Shown here: piece by piece, positions 1-9,379 of the stretch | How the letters are laid out: the number at the start of each line of letters is the position of its first letter | Position numbering within the stretch: the first letter of the stretch is position 1 | Origin: Methanocalculus taiwanensis | GTDB taxonomy: Archaea; Halobacteriota; Methanomicrobia; Methanomicrobiales; Methanocorpusculaceae | Assembly: GCF_024372745.1 (NCBI RefSeq) | Contig: NZ_VOTZ01000003.1 | Span: forward strand, 82,354 to 146,353 | Reading direction: 5' to 3' | DNA: 64,000 nt | Position numbers and translations under genes: made by a program | The notes under the pieces: generated by a model | The model's database searches: none | Seen by the model: only the letters and a program-made list of their open reading frames with translations | Told to the model about the DNA's origin: nothing

Positions 1-193
1 TCTGGTGGGCGGTTCCGATTTTCTCTATGGTTACAATCCCGGCCTTCTGGAATACATTGGCATATCGCAATACTGTTGATGGAGAGATGCCCAGTTCCCG
101 GGCCAGCTCATTGATATGAAACCTGGAATCAGGATTCATCAGAAGCCATTGGAGGATTTTGTTACCGGCAAAGGTATTGAACTCAGGAATCAT
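1..193 (-). CDS. Winged-helix protein, N-terminal part (cut by window edge)
   Basis: The reverse strand is open from an ATG at 193 to the window edge and encodes 64 residues beginning MIPEFNTFAGNKIL. The visible part is a winged helix-turn-helix: the stretch INELARELGISPSTVLRY has the helix-turn-helix pattern and is followed by a wing. In archaea this domain often precedes a small nucleotidyltransferase domain, but that part lies outside the window, so the function is unresolved. It is divergent from the AIPR gene, and the 200 bp between them must hold both promoters. Confidence 0.65.
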   Translation of the reverse strand, partial: MIPEFNTFAGNKILQWLLMNPDSRFHINELARELGISPSTVLRYANVFQKAGIVTIEKIGTAHQ

Positions 194-395
194 TCGATAG
201 AGAGAATTATCGTTCTATGTATAAAATGGTTGTTCTATGGGTTGGATGGTAGGTTAGTTTGATGGAGTTGTCTGCCTACAGAAAGAAAGGTATGTTATCT
301 TAATCTATAATTGGAAAGTAAGGTAAATACTCCGACATATTTCAAAATATTTTGATATAGATAACTATAAGTTACATAATCTCTTAAGGATTTAT

Positions 396-2138
396 ATGGC
401 TAATATATTTCCTTCTGAAGCTGCATATCGAGAGAACCATGATCTAATTCGCAATTATACTAATAATTCCCGTCTATTATTTGCATTGCAAATAAAATAT
501 CAAATAGAGGATATTGACTCAGTAGCTGCTGAATGTTTAACAGATGGACCTGATGATAGGAAATGCGATATGGTATATATTAATATAGAAAATAAAACGG
601 CAATAATCGCACAATCCTATGAAGGTCAGAATTATGGCTCTCATAGTGCACCTGGAAATAAAGCCACTGATTTGAATGGTGCAGTTTCTTGGATATTATC
701 TTCAAATGAAGCCGAATTGCCAGAACGATTAATCCCGGCAACTAGAAGCTTAAAAACTGCTATTATAAATAATCATATTAAATATTTTTACATATGGTAT
801 GTACATAATTGTAATGAATCAGATCAAATAAAATCCGAGTTAAAGAATGTTGAGAGAACCGCAAAATCTCTTTTAGATCAATATTTTTTAGAAAACGATG
901 TTCAGGTTATTTCATTAGAGATTGGCATTAATACTCTTGAAGAATGGTATCATGCACTAAATACACCCATTCTAGTTAATGACAATCTATTAATTGATAT
1001 TAAGGGTGGTTATGAAATTAATACAGAATCTTGGAAAAGTTATATCACAGCTATTCCTGCTAAAATTCTATTTGAATTATATCAAAAACATAAAACGGAT
1101 TTATTTTCAGCGAACATTCGGGATTATTTAGGCAGCAGAAATAGTGATAAAAATATAAATAGCAATATTAAATTTACGGCAATTTCTGATCCCGAAAATT
1201 TTTTTATTTATAATAATGGAATTACTGCACTTGTGAATAATTATACAATTTTATCCAATCATCAGATGCAGATATCCGGTGTGTCAATCTTAAACGGAGC
1301 ACAAACCTCTGGATCAATAGGATCATTGGATACTTCCCCAGATGCGAATGTATTAGTTCCAACTCGTTTTGTTCATTGTACAAATCAAGACATTTTGATG
1401 AAAATTATTGAATATAATAATACTCAAAATAAAATTAAACCATCTGATTTTCGTAGCCATGATAGGATCCAAAAAAGGTTACGCGATGAATTTAAAGAAA
1501 TTCCTAATACTGAATATAATGGTGGAAGGAGAGGTAGCTCGCAAGATATCATTCGAAGGCCTACAAATTTAATGCCATCTGATGCAGTGGCTCAATCATT
1601 AGCCTCCTTTCATGGAAATCCAACTGATGCTTATAATAAAAAATCTGCATTATGGGAAGATGATCTGAAATATAATGAGATATTTAATGACTCTACTAGT
1701 GCGAAACATATAGTGTTTGTTTATTCATTATTACGTTCAATTGAGAAATTTAAGTCATTATTAAAACAAAATGATCAGACAATAGGATTAAAGGAAATTG
1801 AAAAAGAAGAATTAAAATTCCTCCGAGAGCGTGGGTCAATACTCCTCCTTTTAGGAGCAATTGCCAGCAGTATTGAGGTTATTGTTGATAGACCTGTACC
1901 GAATAAATTTGCTCTGTCATTTAGTAGTGGCGTTTCTTATATAGATGGAATTAATTATTGGATGCCAATAGTTGAAGCAACGATACCTTATTGCGATGCG
2001 TTAAAACCGGCTGCAATTAGTAGCATTCAAAATAAGGATAAAGTTAATGATGCAATGAAATTATTTAGTAGACATGTTGCCTCCACAAAAGCTCAGAATC
2101 AAAAAATATTCTCATATTTCTCGACGAATATTGAATAG
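396..2138 (+). CDS. AIPR family protein (abortive infection phage resistance)
   Basis: A 580-residue protein that I assign to the AIPR family by its central signature: NIRDYLG near residue 250, then FFIYNNGIT, VSILNGAQTSG and a YNNTQNKIKPSDF block. Family members are tied to abortive-infection or phage-resistance loci, but their biochemical activity is poorly defined. The start is an ATG preceded by AAGGA. The gene is strikingly AT-rich, with many AAT, ATA and TTA codons, compared with the GC-richer housekeeping genes here. This suggests recent transfer. It stands alone, between a winged-helix gene and the Orc1/Cdc6 gene, and shows no obvious partner. Confidence 0.8.
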   Translation: MANIFPSEAAYRENHDLIRNYTNNSRLLFALQIKYQIEDIDSVAAECLTDGPDDRKCDMVYINIENKTAIIAQSYEGQNYGSHSAPGNKATDLNGAVSWILSSNEAELPERLIPATRSLKTAIINNHIKYFYIWYVHNCNESDQIKSELKNVERTAKSLLDQYFLENDVQVISLEIGINTLEEWYHALNTPILVNDNLLIDIKGGYEINTESWKSYITAIPAKILFELYQKHKTDLFSANIRDYLGSRNSDKNINSNIKFTAISDPENFFIYNNGITALVNNYTILSNHQMQISGVSILNGAQTSGSIGSLDTSPDANVLVPTRFVHCTNQDILMKIIEYNNTQNKIKPSDFRSHDRIQKRLRDEFKEIPNTEYNGGRRGSSQDIIRRPTNLMPSDAVAQSLASFHGNPTDAYNKKSALWEDDLKYNEIFNDSTSAKHIVFVYSLLRSIEKFKSLLKQNDQTIGLKEIEKEELKFLRERGSILLLLGAIASSIEVIVDRPVPNKFALSFSSGVSYIDGINYWMPIVEATIPYCDALKPAAISSIQNKDKVNDAMKLFSRHVASTKAQNQKIFSYFSTNIE

Positions 2139-2302
2139 TAATAATTATTAAACATCATTTATTGAAGGTCTTTATAATGAAAAACATTGAATTATCAACG
2201 TCGGTCTAGAAATCCCCACTTTCGTATCCTCCCACTCCCCCCCCAATTCACTTTCACCATGCACGGTTCACCTCTTATTACTCCGACCGCGTTCTTTATG
2301 GT
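2139..2302. promoter_or_regulatory. Candidate replication-origin/Orc1-binding region upstream of orc1 paralogue A
   Basis: This 164-bp gap begins with a very AT-rich stretch (about 2139-2200). It then carries two elements that, read on the minus strand, resemble archaeal origin recognition boxes. At 2211-2232 the minus strand reads GGATACGAAAGTGGGG. At 2247-2258 it reads GGTGAAAGTGAA, followed by a run of eight G. The sequence TTCACTTTCACC recurs just upstream of the second orc1 paralogue in the same orientation relative to its gene. Origins next to orc1/cdc6 genes are well established in archaea. Calling this an origin is inference, and the same sites could serve autoregulation. Confidence 0.4.
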
Positions 2303-3769
2303 ATGAATTCAGAAAGTAGTTCGCAGATTGTCTCACGTAACTTCACTTTTTCCGATAAGCCGCTCTTTCGGGACGCCGATATCCTCGAGTGCGATCACGT
2401 TCCCGACCAGGTTCTCTTCCGCGATGCCGAGCTCAAGGAGCTGGCATTCCTGATCAAACCGGGGCTCCGGGGCCAGCGGCCAGCCAACATCCTCTGCCGG
2501 GGGCTCCCCGCCACCGGGAAGACGACCTGTATCCAGCACCTCTTTGGCGAGATCCGGGATGTCTCAAATACCCTGATCCCGGTGTACGTGAACTGCCAGC
2601 AGAACAGATCAGCATTTGCTGTCTTCTCAACAATCTACCGGGAACTGGTCGGCCATGCTCCGCCCAGCTCCGGCATTCCGCTCCGGCGGCTGATGGATGC
2701 CGTCGCAAAGGCGCTTCAATCACGGAGAGAATCCGAGAGAACCGTCCTCCTGGTCTGCCTCGACGATATCCACCACCTGATTCATGAGGGAACCGATACC
2801 CAGATCCTCTCCTCACTTCTCAGGATCTATCTCGACTATCCCGGCTGCCGTGCTTCAGTTATTCTGGTCGAGAGCGATCTCGCACTCGATATCTCCCGCA
2901 GGCTGGATCGATCCGTTTTCTCCAGCCTCTGCATGGAAGAGGTCTTCTTTGCCCCCTATTCCGCCGCCCAGATCCGGGGCATCCTGCAGGAGAGAGCACG
3001 GCAGGCGGTCTATCCGTCAGTGATCTCCCCTGAGATCCTTGATCTCGTCACTGACATGACGGCATCAACAGTGACCGGCGATCTCAGGGTCGGGATCGAT
3101 CTCCTGAAACGTTCCATTCTCAGGGCAGAGCGGGCGGGGCGGCCTGCTGTCACCGACGAGGATGTTGCCGCCGCCTACGGGGATGCCCGCCTCACCCACC
3201 TCCGGGGCCTCGTCTCGGTCCTCACTGAAAAAGAGCGGAGGCTCCTCTCGGTGATTGCCGGTATGGTAGAGGAGGGAGAAGAGGCTCGTGAGAAGGAGTA
3301 TAGCAGGAAGGAGTATGGCGGGAAGGAGTATGGCGAGTGCGGGGAGCCGGTGCCCCCGACCTCAGGAAGGCTCTATTCCCGGCTCCTGGAGGTGATGGCA
3401 GCCGAGCAATCGGAAAAGCAGCAGCGAGCCATGGAGCAGCGAGCCGGGGGACAGCAAACCCGCGAACCGCAAGCCATGGAGCAGGGAGCCGGAGATCTGC
3501 GATCAGGGGATCAGCGACCAGTGGAACCGGCGGTATGTGCCGAGCCCGAGCCGGGATATGGGCGTGACAAAAGCCCTGAAGGAAAGGATGGCCGAAGGCA
3601 GGATCAGGTGCCAACCATCTCCTATACCTCCTTCCACGAGCAGCTCAGGTCGCTTGCCACCTATGCCCTCATCAGGATCTCGGTCCGGCAGGCGAAGGGG
3701 CGGACGAGCGAGATCACGCTCCGGTACCCGGCAGCTGATGTGAAGAGGATCTGTGAGGGGGTAGAATGA
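2303..3769 (+). CDS. Orc1/Cdc6-type AAA+ ATPase, paralogue A
   Basis: A 488-residue origin-recognition/helicase-loader type AAA+ protein. Walker A is GLPATGKTT (residues 67-75) and Walker B is LVCLDD (150-155). The C-terminal winged helix ends in the block IRISVRQAKGRTSEIT. It aligns along its length with the protein encoded at 37355-38515 on the other strand. Unlike that paralogue it carries an insertion of about 100 residues (roughly 320-430) inside the winged-helix domain. The insert is rich in E, G, Q and R and has repeats of the KEYGG and EQRAGG type. The start is the ATG at 2303. Whether it fires origins or is a specialised or plasmid-derived paralogue cannot be told from sequence. Confidence 0.85.
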   Translation: MNSESSSQIVSRNFTFSDKPLFRDADILECDHVPDQVLFRDAELKELAFLIKPGLRGQRPANILCRGLPATGKTTCIQHLFGEIRDVSNTLIPVYVNCQQNRSAFAVFSTIYRELVGHAPPSSGIPLRRLMDAVAKALQSRRESERTVLLVCLDDIHHLIHEGTDTQILSSLLRIYLDYPGCRASVILVESDLALDISRRLDRSVFSSLCMEEVFFAPYSAAQIRGILQERARQAVYPSVISPEILDLVTDMTASTVTGDLRVGIDLLKRSILRAERAGRPAVTDEDVAAAYGDARLTHLRGLVSVLTEKERRLLSVIAGMVEEGEEAREKEYSRKEYGGKEYGECGEPVPPTSGRLYSRLLEVMAAEQSEKQQRAMEQRAGGQQTREPQAMEQGAGDLRSGDQRPVEPAVCAEPEPGYGRDKSPEGKDGRRQDQVPTISYTSFHEQLRSLATYALIRISVRQAKGRTSEITLRYPAADVKRICEGVE

Positions 3770-3800
3770 GGGTTCTATGGCACCCTTCCTATCATCTCTT

Positions 3801-3950
3801 TTAATTTCCGAAGTCCTTGCTCACCAACCGCCCCGAGAACGCCTGTTCAAGAATCGACTGCCGGAGCTGTTCGGTGTGCTCCTGTGCAGCAGTGACCCGG
3901 GCTTCGATCCGATCTGCGAATTGAAGGAGGGCATCGACCCGGCGGAGTCA
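3801..3950 (-). pseudogene. hsdS: Relic of type I specificity subunit (hsdS) C-terminus
   Basis: On the minus strand, a stop-free stretch ending in TAA at 3801-3803 reads LRRVDALLQFADRIEAR and continues with EQLRQSILEQAFSGRLV. This is the typical C-terminal coiled-coil tail of a HsdS subunit. An in-frame TGA lies directly upstream, and no target-recognition domain is present, so only about 48 codons survive. It differs in sequence from the intact hsdS at 9790-11076, so it descends from another type I system that once occupied this site. Confidence 0.65.
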
Positions 3951-4034
3951 TACAAGCATGATATCGGCTCTTCTCAATGGCAAATATAAATATTTTAACC
4001 CAAAGATTAACTCGCTACAAGTACATCGGTTTCT

Positions 4035-4736
4035 ATGGAAGAGTCACGTAAACAGCAGCTTCTTGATATCCTCAATGGTCCTTACTTCAGAATTGAGAAA
4101 ACCACTGAAGAAGCCCTCGCTCTCTATGACACTGCACTCACACATAGTTCACTCGCTAATGAAATGAAACAGCAGGGGATGGAGTGTGAAGATTACGAGC
4201 GATTGGAATTCTTTGGGAACTACTTCCTGGATTTTGTCATTGCAGAGCACCTGTATTCTTCTACAAGCCATCCTGTAGGGGAGATGAAGAGGCGTTTAGA
4301 GGTGACAGAAAATTACAATCTGGCTCACATTGTTATGGAATATGATTTGGGGCTAGATGACGCCGTATTATTGTCAAAAGGAACAATACTGAAAGATTCA
4401 ATTATTGCTGATACCTTTGAAGCCTTTATTGGAGCTATATATATCAACCTAGGTCTGGAAAAAGCCAGAGAAGTGATAATTCGGATATTTCCCACTGAAA
4501 TAGAAAAGGTTTCCGGGGATAAAAACGCAAAAGGGTTACTTCAGGAATATTGTCTATCGCATAAAATGAGTAGACCGGAATATAGCTATGTGAAGTCTGG
4601 TCAGGATCATGCACCAACATGGACCGCTAGCGTCATGATTGGCAAAACGAAATGTGGTGAAGGTTCTGGCACAAAAAAGCAAAAAGCAGCAATTGATGCC
4701 GCACGTGAGGCGCTAAGGAAGCTGAATGCTGAGTGA
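4035..4736 (+). CDS. rnc: Ribonuclease III with substituted catalytic aspartate
   Basis: A 233-residue double-strand-specific endoribonuclease of bacterial type: N-terminal RNase III domain (about 25-150) and C-terminal dsRNA-binding domain (about 163-231, ending in the QKAAIDAAREALRKL helix). The signature reads ERLEFFGN (55-62), where the family normally has ERLEFLGD. The glutamates are kept, but the aspartate equivalent to E. coli D45 is asparagine (N62). The second pair is intact (D126 and E129, in ADTFEA). A TATA-like AT stretch lies at 3978-3993. RNase III is sporadic in archaea, and its position beside an hsdS relic and an RM operon suggests horizontal arrival. Catalysis may be reduced. 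Confidence 0.85.
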   Translation: MEESRKQQLLDILNGPYFRIEKTTEEALALYDTALTHSSLANEMKQQGMECEDYERLEFFGNYFLDFVIAEHLYSSTSHPVGEMKRRLEVTENYNLAHIVMEYDLGLDDAVLLSKGTILKDSIIADTFEAFIGAIYINLGLEKAREVIIRIFPTEIEKVSGDKNAKGLLQEYCLSHKMSRPEYSYVKSGQDHAPTWTASVMIGKTKCGEGSGTKKQKAAIDAAREALRKLNAE

Positions 4737-4947
4737 CCGATTCTAGATAATTCCATCACTATGAAATGTACGGAGCTGTAAGCGGCTTCGACCCGCCTCT
4801 CTTCAATCATTGAGCGAAACAGACCAAATCAGGTTCAGATACTTTTACAATTCTCCCCTCTCCTTTTGAATCACCGCATCAATTCCGAAACAATAATCCT
4901 GCCTCAAAAGAAGAGATCACCTATCTACTGATAACGACGGTCTCACC

Positions 4948-7392
4948 ATGGCACTCAAAAAGACCCAACTCTATAGCTCACTCTGGCAGAGCTGCGATGA
5001 ACTCCGTGGAGGGATGGATGCCTCGCAGTACAAGGATTACATCCTGACGCTCCTCTTCATGAAATATGTCTCTGATAAGAGCGAGCGCGATCGGAGTTCG
5101 GTTATCAAAGTCCCTGAAGGCGGAAGCTTTTCCGATATGGTCCGGCTGAAAGGGGACAAGGAGATCGGGGATAAGATCAACAAGATCATCGGCAAGCTCG
5201 CCGAAGCAAACGATCTCAAAGGCGTCATCGATCTCGCCGACTTCAATGACGAATCCAAACTCGGTACCGGCAAGGAGATGCAGGACCGGCTCTCAAAACT
5301 GATTGCGATCTTTGATTCGCTCGATTTCAGTGCCAATGGTGCCGAAGGAGACGATCTCCTCGGAGATGCCTACGAATACCTGATGCGGAACTTCGCAACT
5401 GAGTCCGGCAAGAGCAAAGGGCAGTTCTATACCCCGGCTGAGGTCTCACGGATCATTGCGAAGGTGGTTGGAATCGGCCCCGACACCCGCCAGGATCAGA
5501 CGATCTATGATCCAACCTGCGGCTCCGGTTCACTGCTCCTGAAGGCGGCCGAGGAAGCCCCCCGTGGCATCTCAATCTATGGACAGGAGATGGATAATGC
5601 CACCTGGTCGCTTGCCCGAATGAATATGTTCCTCCACAACAACCCGACCCATGAAATATGGCGGGGAAACACCCTCTCCTCTCCTCACTACAAAAACAGC
5701 GACGGCGGCCTGAAGACCTTTGACTTTGCCGTCGCCAATCCGCCATTCTCATCAAAGGCATGGACAAGCGGCCTTAAACCTGAAGATGATGAGTTTGGCC
5801 GCTTCGATCTCGGGGTGCCACCATCAAAGAATGGCGATTATGCTTTCCTCCTCCACCTGATCAAGTCTCTGAAAAGCAGCGGGAAGGGGGCGATCATCCT
5901 CCCTCACGGCGTCCTCTTCCGGGGGAATAAGGAGGGCGACATCAGGAGAAACCTCATCAAACGGGGCCTGATCAAGGGGATCATCGGTCTGCCTGCAAAC
6001 CTCTTCTATGGAACCGGCATCCCTGCCTGTATCATCGTTATCGATAAGGAGAACGCCCATGCGCGGACCGGCATCTTCATGATCGATGCCTCAAAGGGCT
6101 ATGCAAAGGACGGGAACAAGAACCGGCTCCGGTCGCAGGATATCCATAAGATTGTGGATGTTTTCAACCATCAGATTGATCTTCCCGGCTACTCCCGGAT
6201 GGTGCCGGTTGCAGAGATTGCCGATCCGGCAAACGATTACAATCTGAATATCCCCCGCTATATCGATGCAAGTGATCCGGAGGATCTCCATGATCTTAAT
6301 GCTCATATGAACGGCGGCATCCCAAACCGCGATATCGATGCCCTGGAGGAGTACTGGGCAGTATTCCCCTCGCTCAGGAATGAACTCTTCAAGGGCAATG
6401 GGAGACCCGGGTACTCTGAGCCGAAGATCGAAGCCCGCGAGGTGAGGGGGGTGATCCTCGTTCATCCTGAGTTTAAGGGGTATGCATCCCGGATTGCGGA
6501 GATCTTCAGGGAATGGCGTTCCTCTGATGAGCCTCTGCTGAACGGCCTTTCACCTGAGCATAAGACGAAAGAGGTGATCCATACCCTCTCAGAAGATCTC
6601 CTGAAGCGGTATGCCAACCTCCCGCTCCTTAGCAGGTATGATGTCTATCAGCGGCTGATGGATTACTGGGCTGAGGTGATGCAGGATGATGTCGGGATGA
6701 TCATCGCCGATGGATGGGTGGAGGCAGCACGGCCTCGTGGGATCATCGAGGATAAGGAGCGGAAGATCAAGGAGACGCCGGATCTGGTCGTCAACCGGAA
6801 TAAGTTCAAGATGGATCTTGTTTCTCCGAATCTGATTGTATCACGATATTTCACCGATGAGCAGGAGAGAATCGACCATCTTCGGATGGAGCAGGAGCAA
6901 GCTGCCCGTGAGCTTGAGGAGTTCATCGAGGAGAACACCGGCGAGGAGGGGCTTCTTGAGGATGCAAAGGGCGAGAGCGGGAAGATCACAAAAGGCGATC
7001 TCAGCCAAAAGCTCAAAGAGATCGGCCGTGATCCCGAGGATGCCGATGAACGCGATGCCCTGAAACGTTGCCTTGCCCTGATGGATGCAGAATCAGATGC
7101 GACGAAGGCGGTCAAAACGGCCCAGGCGAAGCTTGATGCAGCGGTGCTCGCCATGTACCCGAAACTCAACGAGGATGCGATCAAGGTACTCGTCATTAAC
7201 GACAAGTGGTTCGCCTCCATCTGTTCAGCCATCGAGGGTGAAGTCCAGCAGGCGACCCAGCGGCTCGCAAGCCGTGTAAAGGAGCTGGACGAGCGGTATG
7301 CCCGCCCGCTGCCGGAGCTTGAGCATGAGGTGGAGGAGTATGCGGCAAAGGTCGAGGAGCATCTGAAGAGGATGGGGGTTGAGTGGGGATGA
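4948..7392 (+). CDS. hsdM: Type I restriction-modification DNA methyltransferase subunit
   Basis: An 814-residue N6-adenine methyltransferase that, with HsdS, methylates the host recognition site. The HsdM_N helical domain comes first, followed by SAM motif I DPTCGSGSLLLKAAEE (about residue 188) and the catalytic NPPF (about 263). The C-terminal 250 residues form a long charged region with predicted coiled coils, so the protein is longer than the roughly 500-residue classical HsdM; such long forms are common in archaea. It is the first gene of the 12-kb operon and starts at ATG 4948 after a 210-bp gap. GC content is like the host genes. Confidence 0.93.
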   Translation: MALKKTQLYSSLWQSCDELRGGMDASQYKDYILTLLFMKYVSDKSERDRSSVIKVPEGGSFSDMVRLKGDKEIGDKINKIIGKLAEANDLKGVIDLADFNDESKLGTGKEMQDRLSKLIAIFDSLDFSANGAEGDDLLGDAYEYLMRNFATESGKSKGQFYTPAEVSRIIAKVVGIGPDTRQDQTIYDPTCGSGSLLLKAAEEAPRGISIYGQEMDNATWSLARMNMFLHNNPTHEIWRGNTLSSPHYKNSDGGLKTFDFAVANPPFSSKAWTSGLKPEDDEFGRFDLGVPPSKNGDYAFLLHLIKSLKSSGKGAIILPHGVLFRGNKEGDIRRNLIKRGLIKGIIGLPANLFYGTGIPACIIVIDKENAHARTGIFMIDASKGYAKDGNKNRLRSQDIHKIVDVFNHQIDLPGYSRMVPVAEIADPANDYNLNIPRYIDASDPEDLHDLNAHMNGGIPNRDIDALEEYWAVFPSLRNELFKGNGRPGYSEPKIEAREVRGVILVHPEFKGYASRIAEIFREWRSSDEPLLNGLSPEHKTKEVIHTLSEDLLKRYANLPLLSRYDVYQRLMDYWAEVMQDDVGMIIADGWVEAARPRGIIEDKERKIKETPDLVVNRNKFKMDLVSPNLIVSRYFTDEQERIDHLRMEQEQAARELEEFIEENTGEEGLLEDAKGESGKITKGDLSQKLKEIGRDPEDADERDALKRCLALMDAESDATKAVKTAQAKLDAAVLAMYPKLNEDAIKVLVINDKWFASICSAIEGEVQQATQRLASRVKELDERYARPLPELEHEVEEYAAKVEEHLKRMGVEWG

Positions 7393-7428
7393 AAAAGAAT
7401 ATTTCTGGGCTGGATTCGATCATTGTAG

Positions 7429-9366
7429 GTGGTGCTGATCTTGAATACTGCACCTGAGGATTTCTTCGATCTGGAATCTCTCCAAGAGAGGTATGATGTT
7501 GAATTTAAAACAGCATTAGGGAGGAATAAGAAGGGACAGGTTCCGGATTCATTCTGGGAGACATATTCTGCAATGGCAAATACTGAAGGAGGATATATTC
7601 TCCTTGGTGCTGAAGAAAAAGAGAGCAAAGAAAATGGAAAACTGATAGCAATTCATGATTTACCAGAATATAAACAAGTAATTCAGGATATCTGGAATTC
7701 TCTAAATAACTCAAATAAGGTCAGTGTAAATCTTCTCCACAATAAGGATATACAACCAATTGAAATTCAAGGAAAAACCTGCATTCTTGTTCATATACCA
7801 CAGGCATCCAGAAAACAGCGTCCGGTATATATTGGGACAAATCCACTCAACGGTACATATCAAAGACATAATGAAGGTGATTTCAAATGTCCCCCGGAAC
7901 TTGTTAAACGAATGCTCGGAGAACAAACAAATGATACAAAAGACGCTGTTATTCTCGAAAATTTCGGGTTTAATGATATTGATAAAGAATCTTTTCGAGT
8001 ATACCGCCAACATTTTTCGAATCGTAAACCTGATCATCCATTCAATGAATATGGCGACTTGGAATTTTTACGCCAGATTGGTGGATGGGCACGTGATCGG
8101 CATACTGAAAAGGAGGGGCTCACTCTTGCAGGATTGCTCATGTTTGGGAGGTTCCGTTCAATTCTTGATGCTGTTCCCAATTACATTGTAGATTATCAGG
8201 AACGGGAAGGTACAGAAACCCGGTGGATTGATCGAATCACACTTGATGGAACATGGTCTGGGTGTTTGTATGATTTCTACAGGTTTGTCATGAAAAAACT
8301 CTCAACAGACCTGAAAGTGCCTTTCAAACTTGCAGGAGATGAGAGAGTTGAGGAGACGCCGGTCATGGAAGCCCTCCGGGAAGCCCTCGTAAATACTCTC
8401 ATCCATGCTGATTATTCAGGAAGTTGTTCGATTCTTGTAGTGAAACGCCCGGATCTATATGGATTCAGGAATCCAGGCTTGATGAGGATCCCAAAGCTTG
8501 AAGCGATTCGGGGTGGCGTGAGCGATTGTAGGAATAGGAATCTTCAAAAGATGTTTCAGCTCATCGGGCTTGGTGAACAGGCAGGCTCAGGATTTCCAAA
8601 GATTTACCGTAACTGGAAACTACAACAGTGGCGTGAACCGGTGCTCGAAGAACGATTCGAGAGCAATCAAACGGTATTAATTCTGAAGATGATCAGTTTG
8701 GTTCCAGAAGAGGCTATTGATGTTCTTAAAGATGAAATTGGAGTTGCATTCAATGATTTAAGGGAGATTGAAAAGCTTGCTCTTGTGACTGCCCACTGTG
8801 AGGAATGTGTGAATCATGGAAGGCTAAAACAGCTAACCAAAGAGCATTCTCATGACATCACTATTGCCTTCCATGGGCTTGTCGAAAAAGGACTCCTTTT
8901 AAGCGAAGGAAAGGGGAGAAACACCTTCTATTATCGACCCGGGCACCATCCAATGGGAAATGAAATGTTTGGGGCTGATGAGGTTTGTTCGAAGTTGAAC
9001 TCCGAACATTTGACAGGGAGGTTCGAACATTTGACGGGGAGCTCCGAACATTTGGCTTCGAGCTCCGAACATTTGATATCCGAATCAATACAGGAAGATA
9101 CATTGCGTGCGGTCGCTGAAAAAGTTAGTTCTAAGCGAAAAATGTCGAAAGAGGTTGTTGAGGCGACTATTCTTCAACTTTGCAATGATCGATATCTGAC
9201 ACTTGAAGAGCTAGCAGTTCTGTTGAAACGTAGCAAGGATTCACTCCGAAATCACTATATCAATCCAATGCTGGAAGATGGTAGGATTGAAGCGAAGTAC
9301 AAGAATGTTCGCCATCATCCACTTCAGGGGTACAGGACCGCTCAGCAGCTTAATGAAGGAGCTTGA
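7429..9366 (+). CDS. AlbA_2 (Schlafen-type) ATP-binding protein in the RM operon
   Basis: A 645-residue protein. The N-terminal AlbA_2 domain carries YDVEFKTALG and ANTEGGYILLG. The central RecG/ATPase-like block contains EALREALVNTLIHADY, then NRNLQKMFQLIGLGEQAGSG. C-terminal winged helices follow. Around residues 520-548 there is a four-copy linker repeat of the form SEHLTG. Such proteins are frequent companions of type I RM operons and are annotated as putative helicases or transcriptional regulators; the real role is unknown. The long frame opens at GTG 7429. A TTG at 7441 behind AGGTGGT is an alternative start. It is the second gene of the operon. Confidence 0.8.
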   Translation: MVLILNTAPEDFFDLESLQERYDVEFKTALGRNKKGQVPDSFWETYSAMANTEGGYILLGAEEKESKENGKLIAIHDLPEYKQVIQDIWNSLNNSNKVSVNLLHNKDIQPIEIQGKTCILVHIPQASRKQRPVYIGTNPLNGTYQRHNEGDFKCPPELVKRMLGEQTNDTKDAVILENFGFNDIDKESFRVYRQHFSNRKPDHPFNEYGDLEFLRQIGGWARDRHTEKEGLTLAGLLMFGRFRSILDAVPNYIVDYQEREGTETRWIDRITLDGTWSGCLYDFYRFVMKKLSTDLKVPFKLAGDERVEETPVMEALREALVNTLIHADYSGSCSILVVKRPDLYGFRNPGLMRIPKLEAIRGGVSDCRNRNLQKMFQLIGLGEQAGSGFPKIYRNWKLQQWREPVLEERFESNQTVLILKMISLVPEEAIDVLKDEIGVAFNDLREIEKLALVTAHCEECVNHGRLKQLTKEHSHDITIAFHGLVEKGLLLSEGKGRNTFYYRPGHHPMGNEMFGADEVCSKLNSEHLTGRFEHLTGSSEHLASSSEHLISESIQEDTLRAVAEKVSSKRKMSKEVVEATILQLCNDRYLTLEELAVLLKRSKDSLRNHYINPMLEDGRIEAKYKNVRHHPLQGYRTAQQLNEGA

Positions 9367-9379
9367 GGATGAGGATGGC

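Noticed and set aside
3777..3989. 70-codon plus-strand ORF after orc1
   Set aside because: It is the reverse-strand shadow of the hsdS tail relic, whose protein-level match is clear on the minus strand.
6663..7628. 321-codon open frame on the minus strand
   Set aside because: It lies wholly opposite the 3' half of hsdM and the start of the AlbA_2 gene, is extremely Ser/Arg-rich and shows no domain; it is a shadow of the codon bias on the other strand.
9278..9379. Earlier start for the 137-aa gene
   Set aside because: The upstream 34 codons are the +1 shadow of the end of the AlbA_2 gene; ATG 9380 has its own GAGGATG signal.
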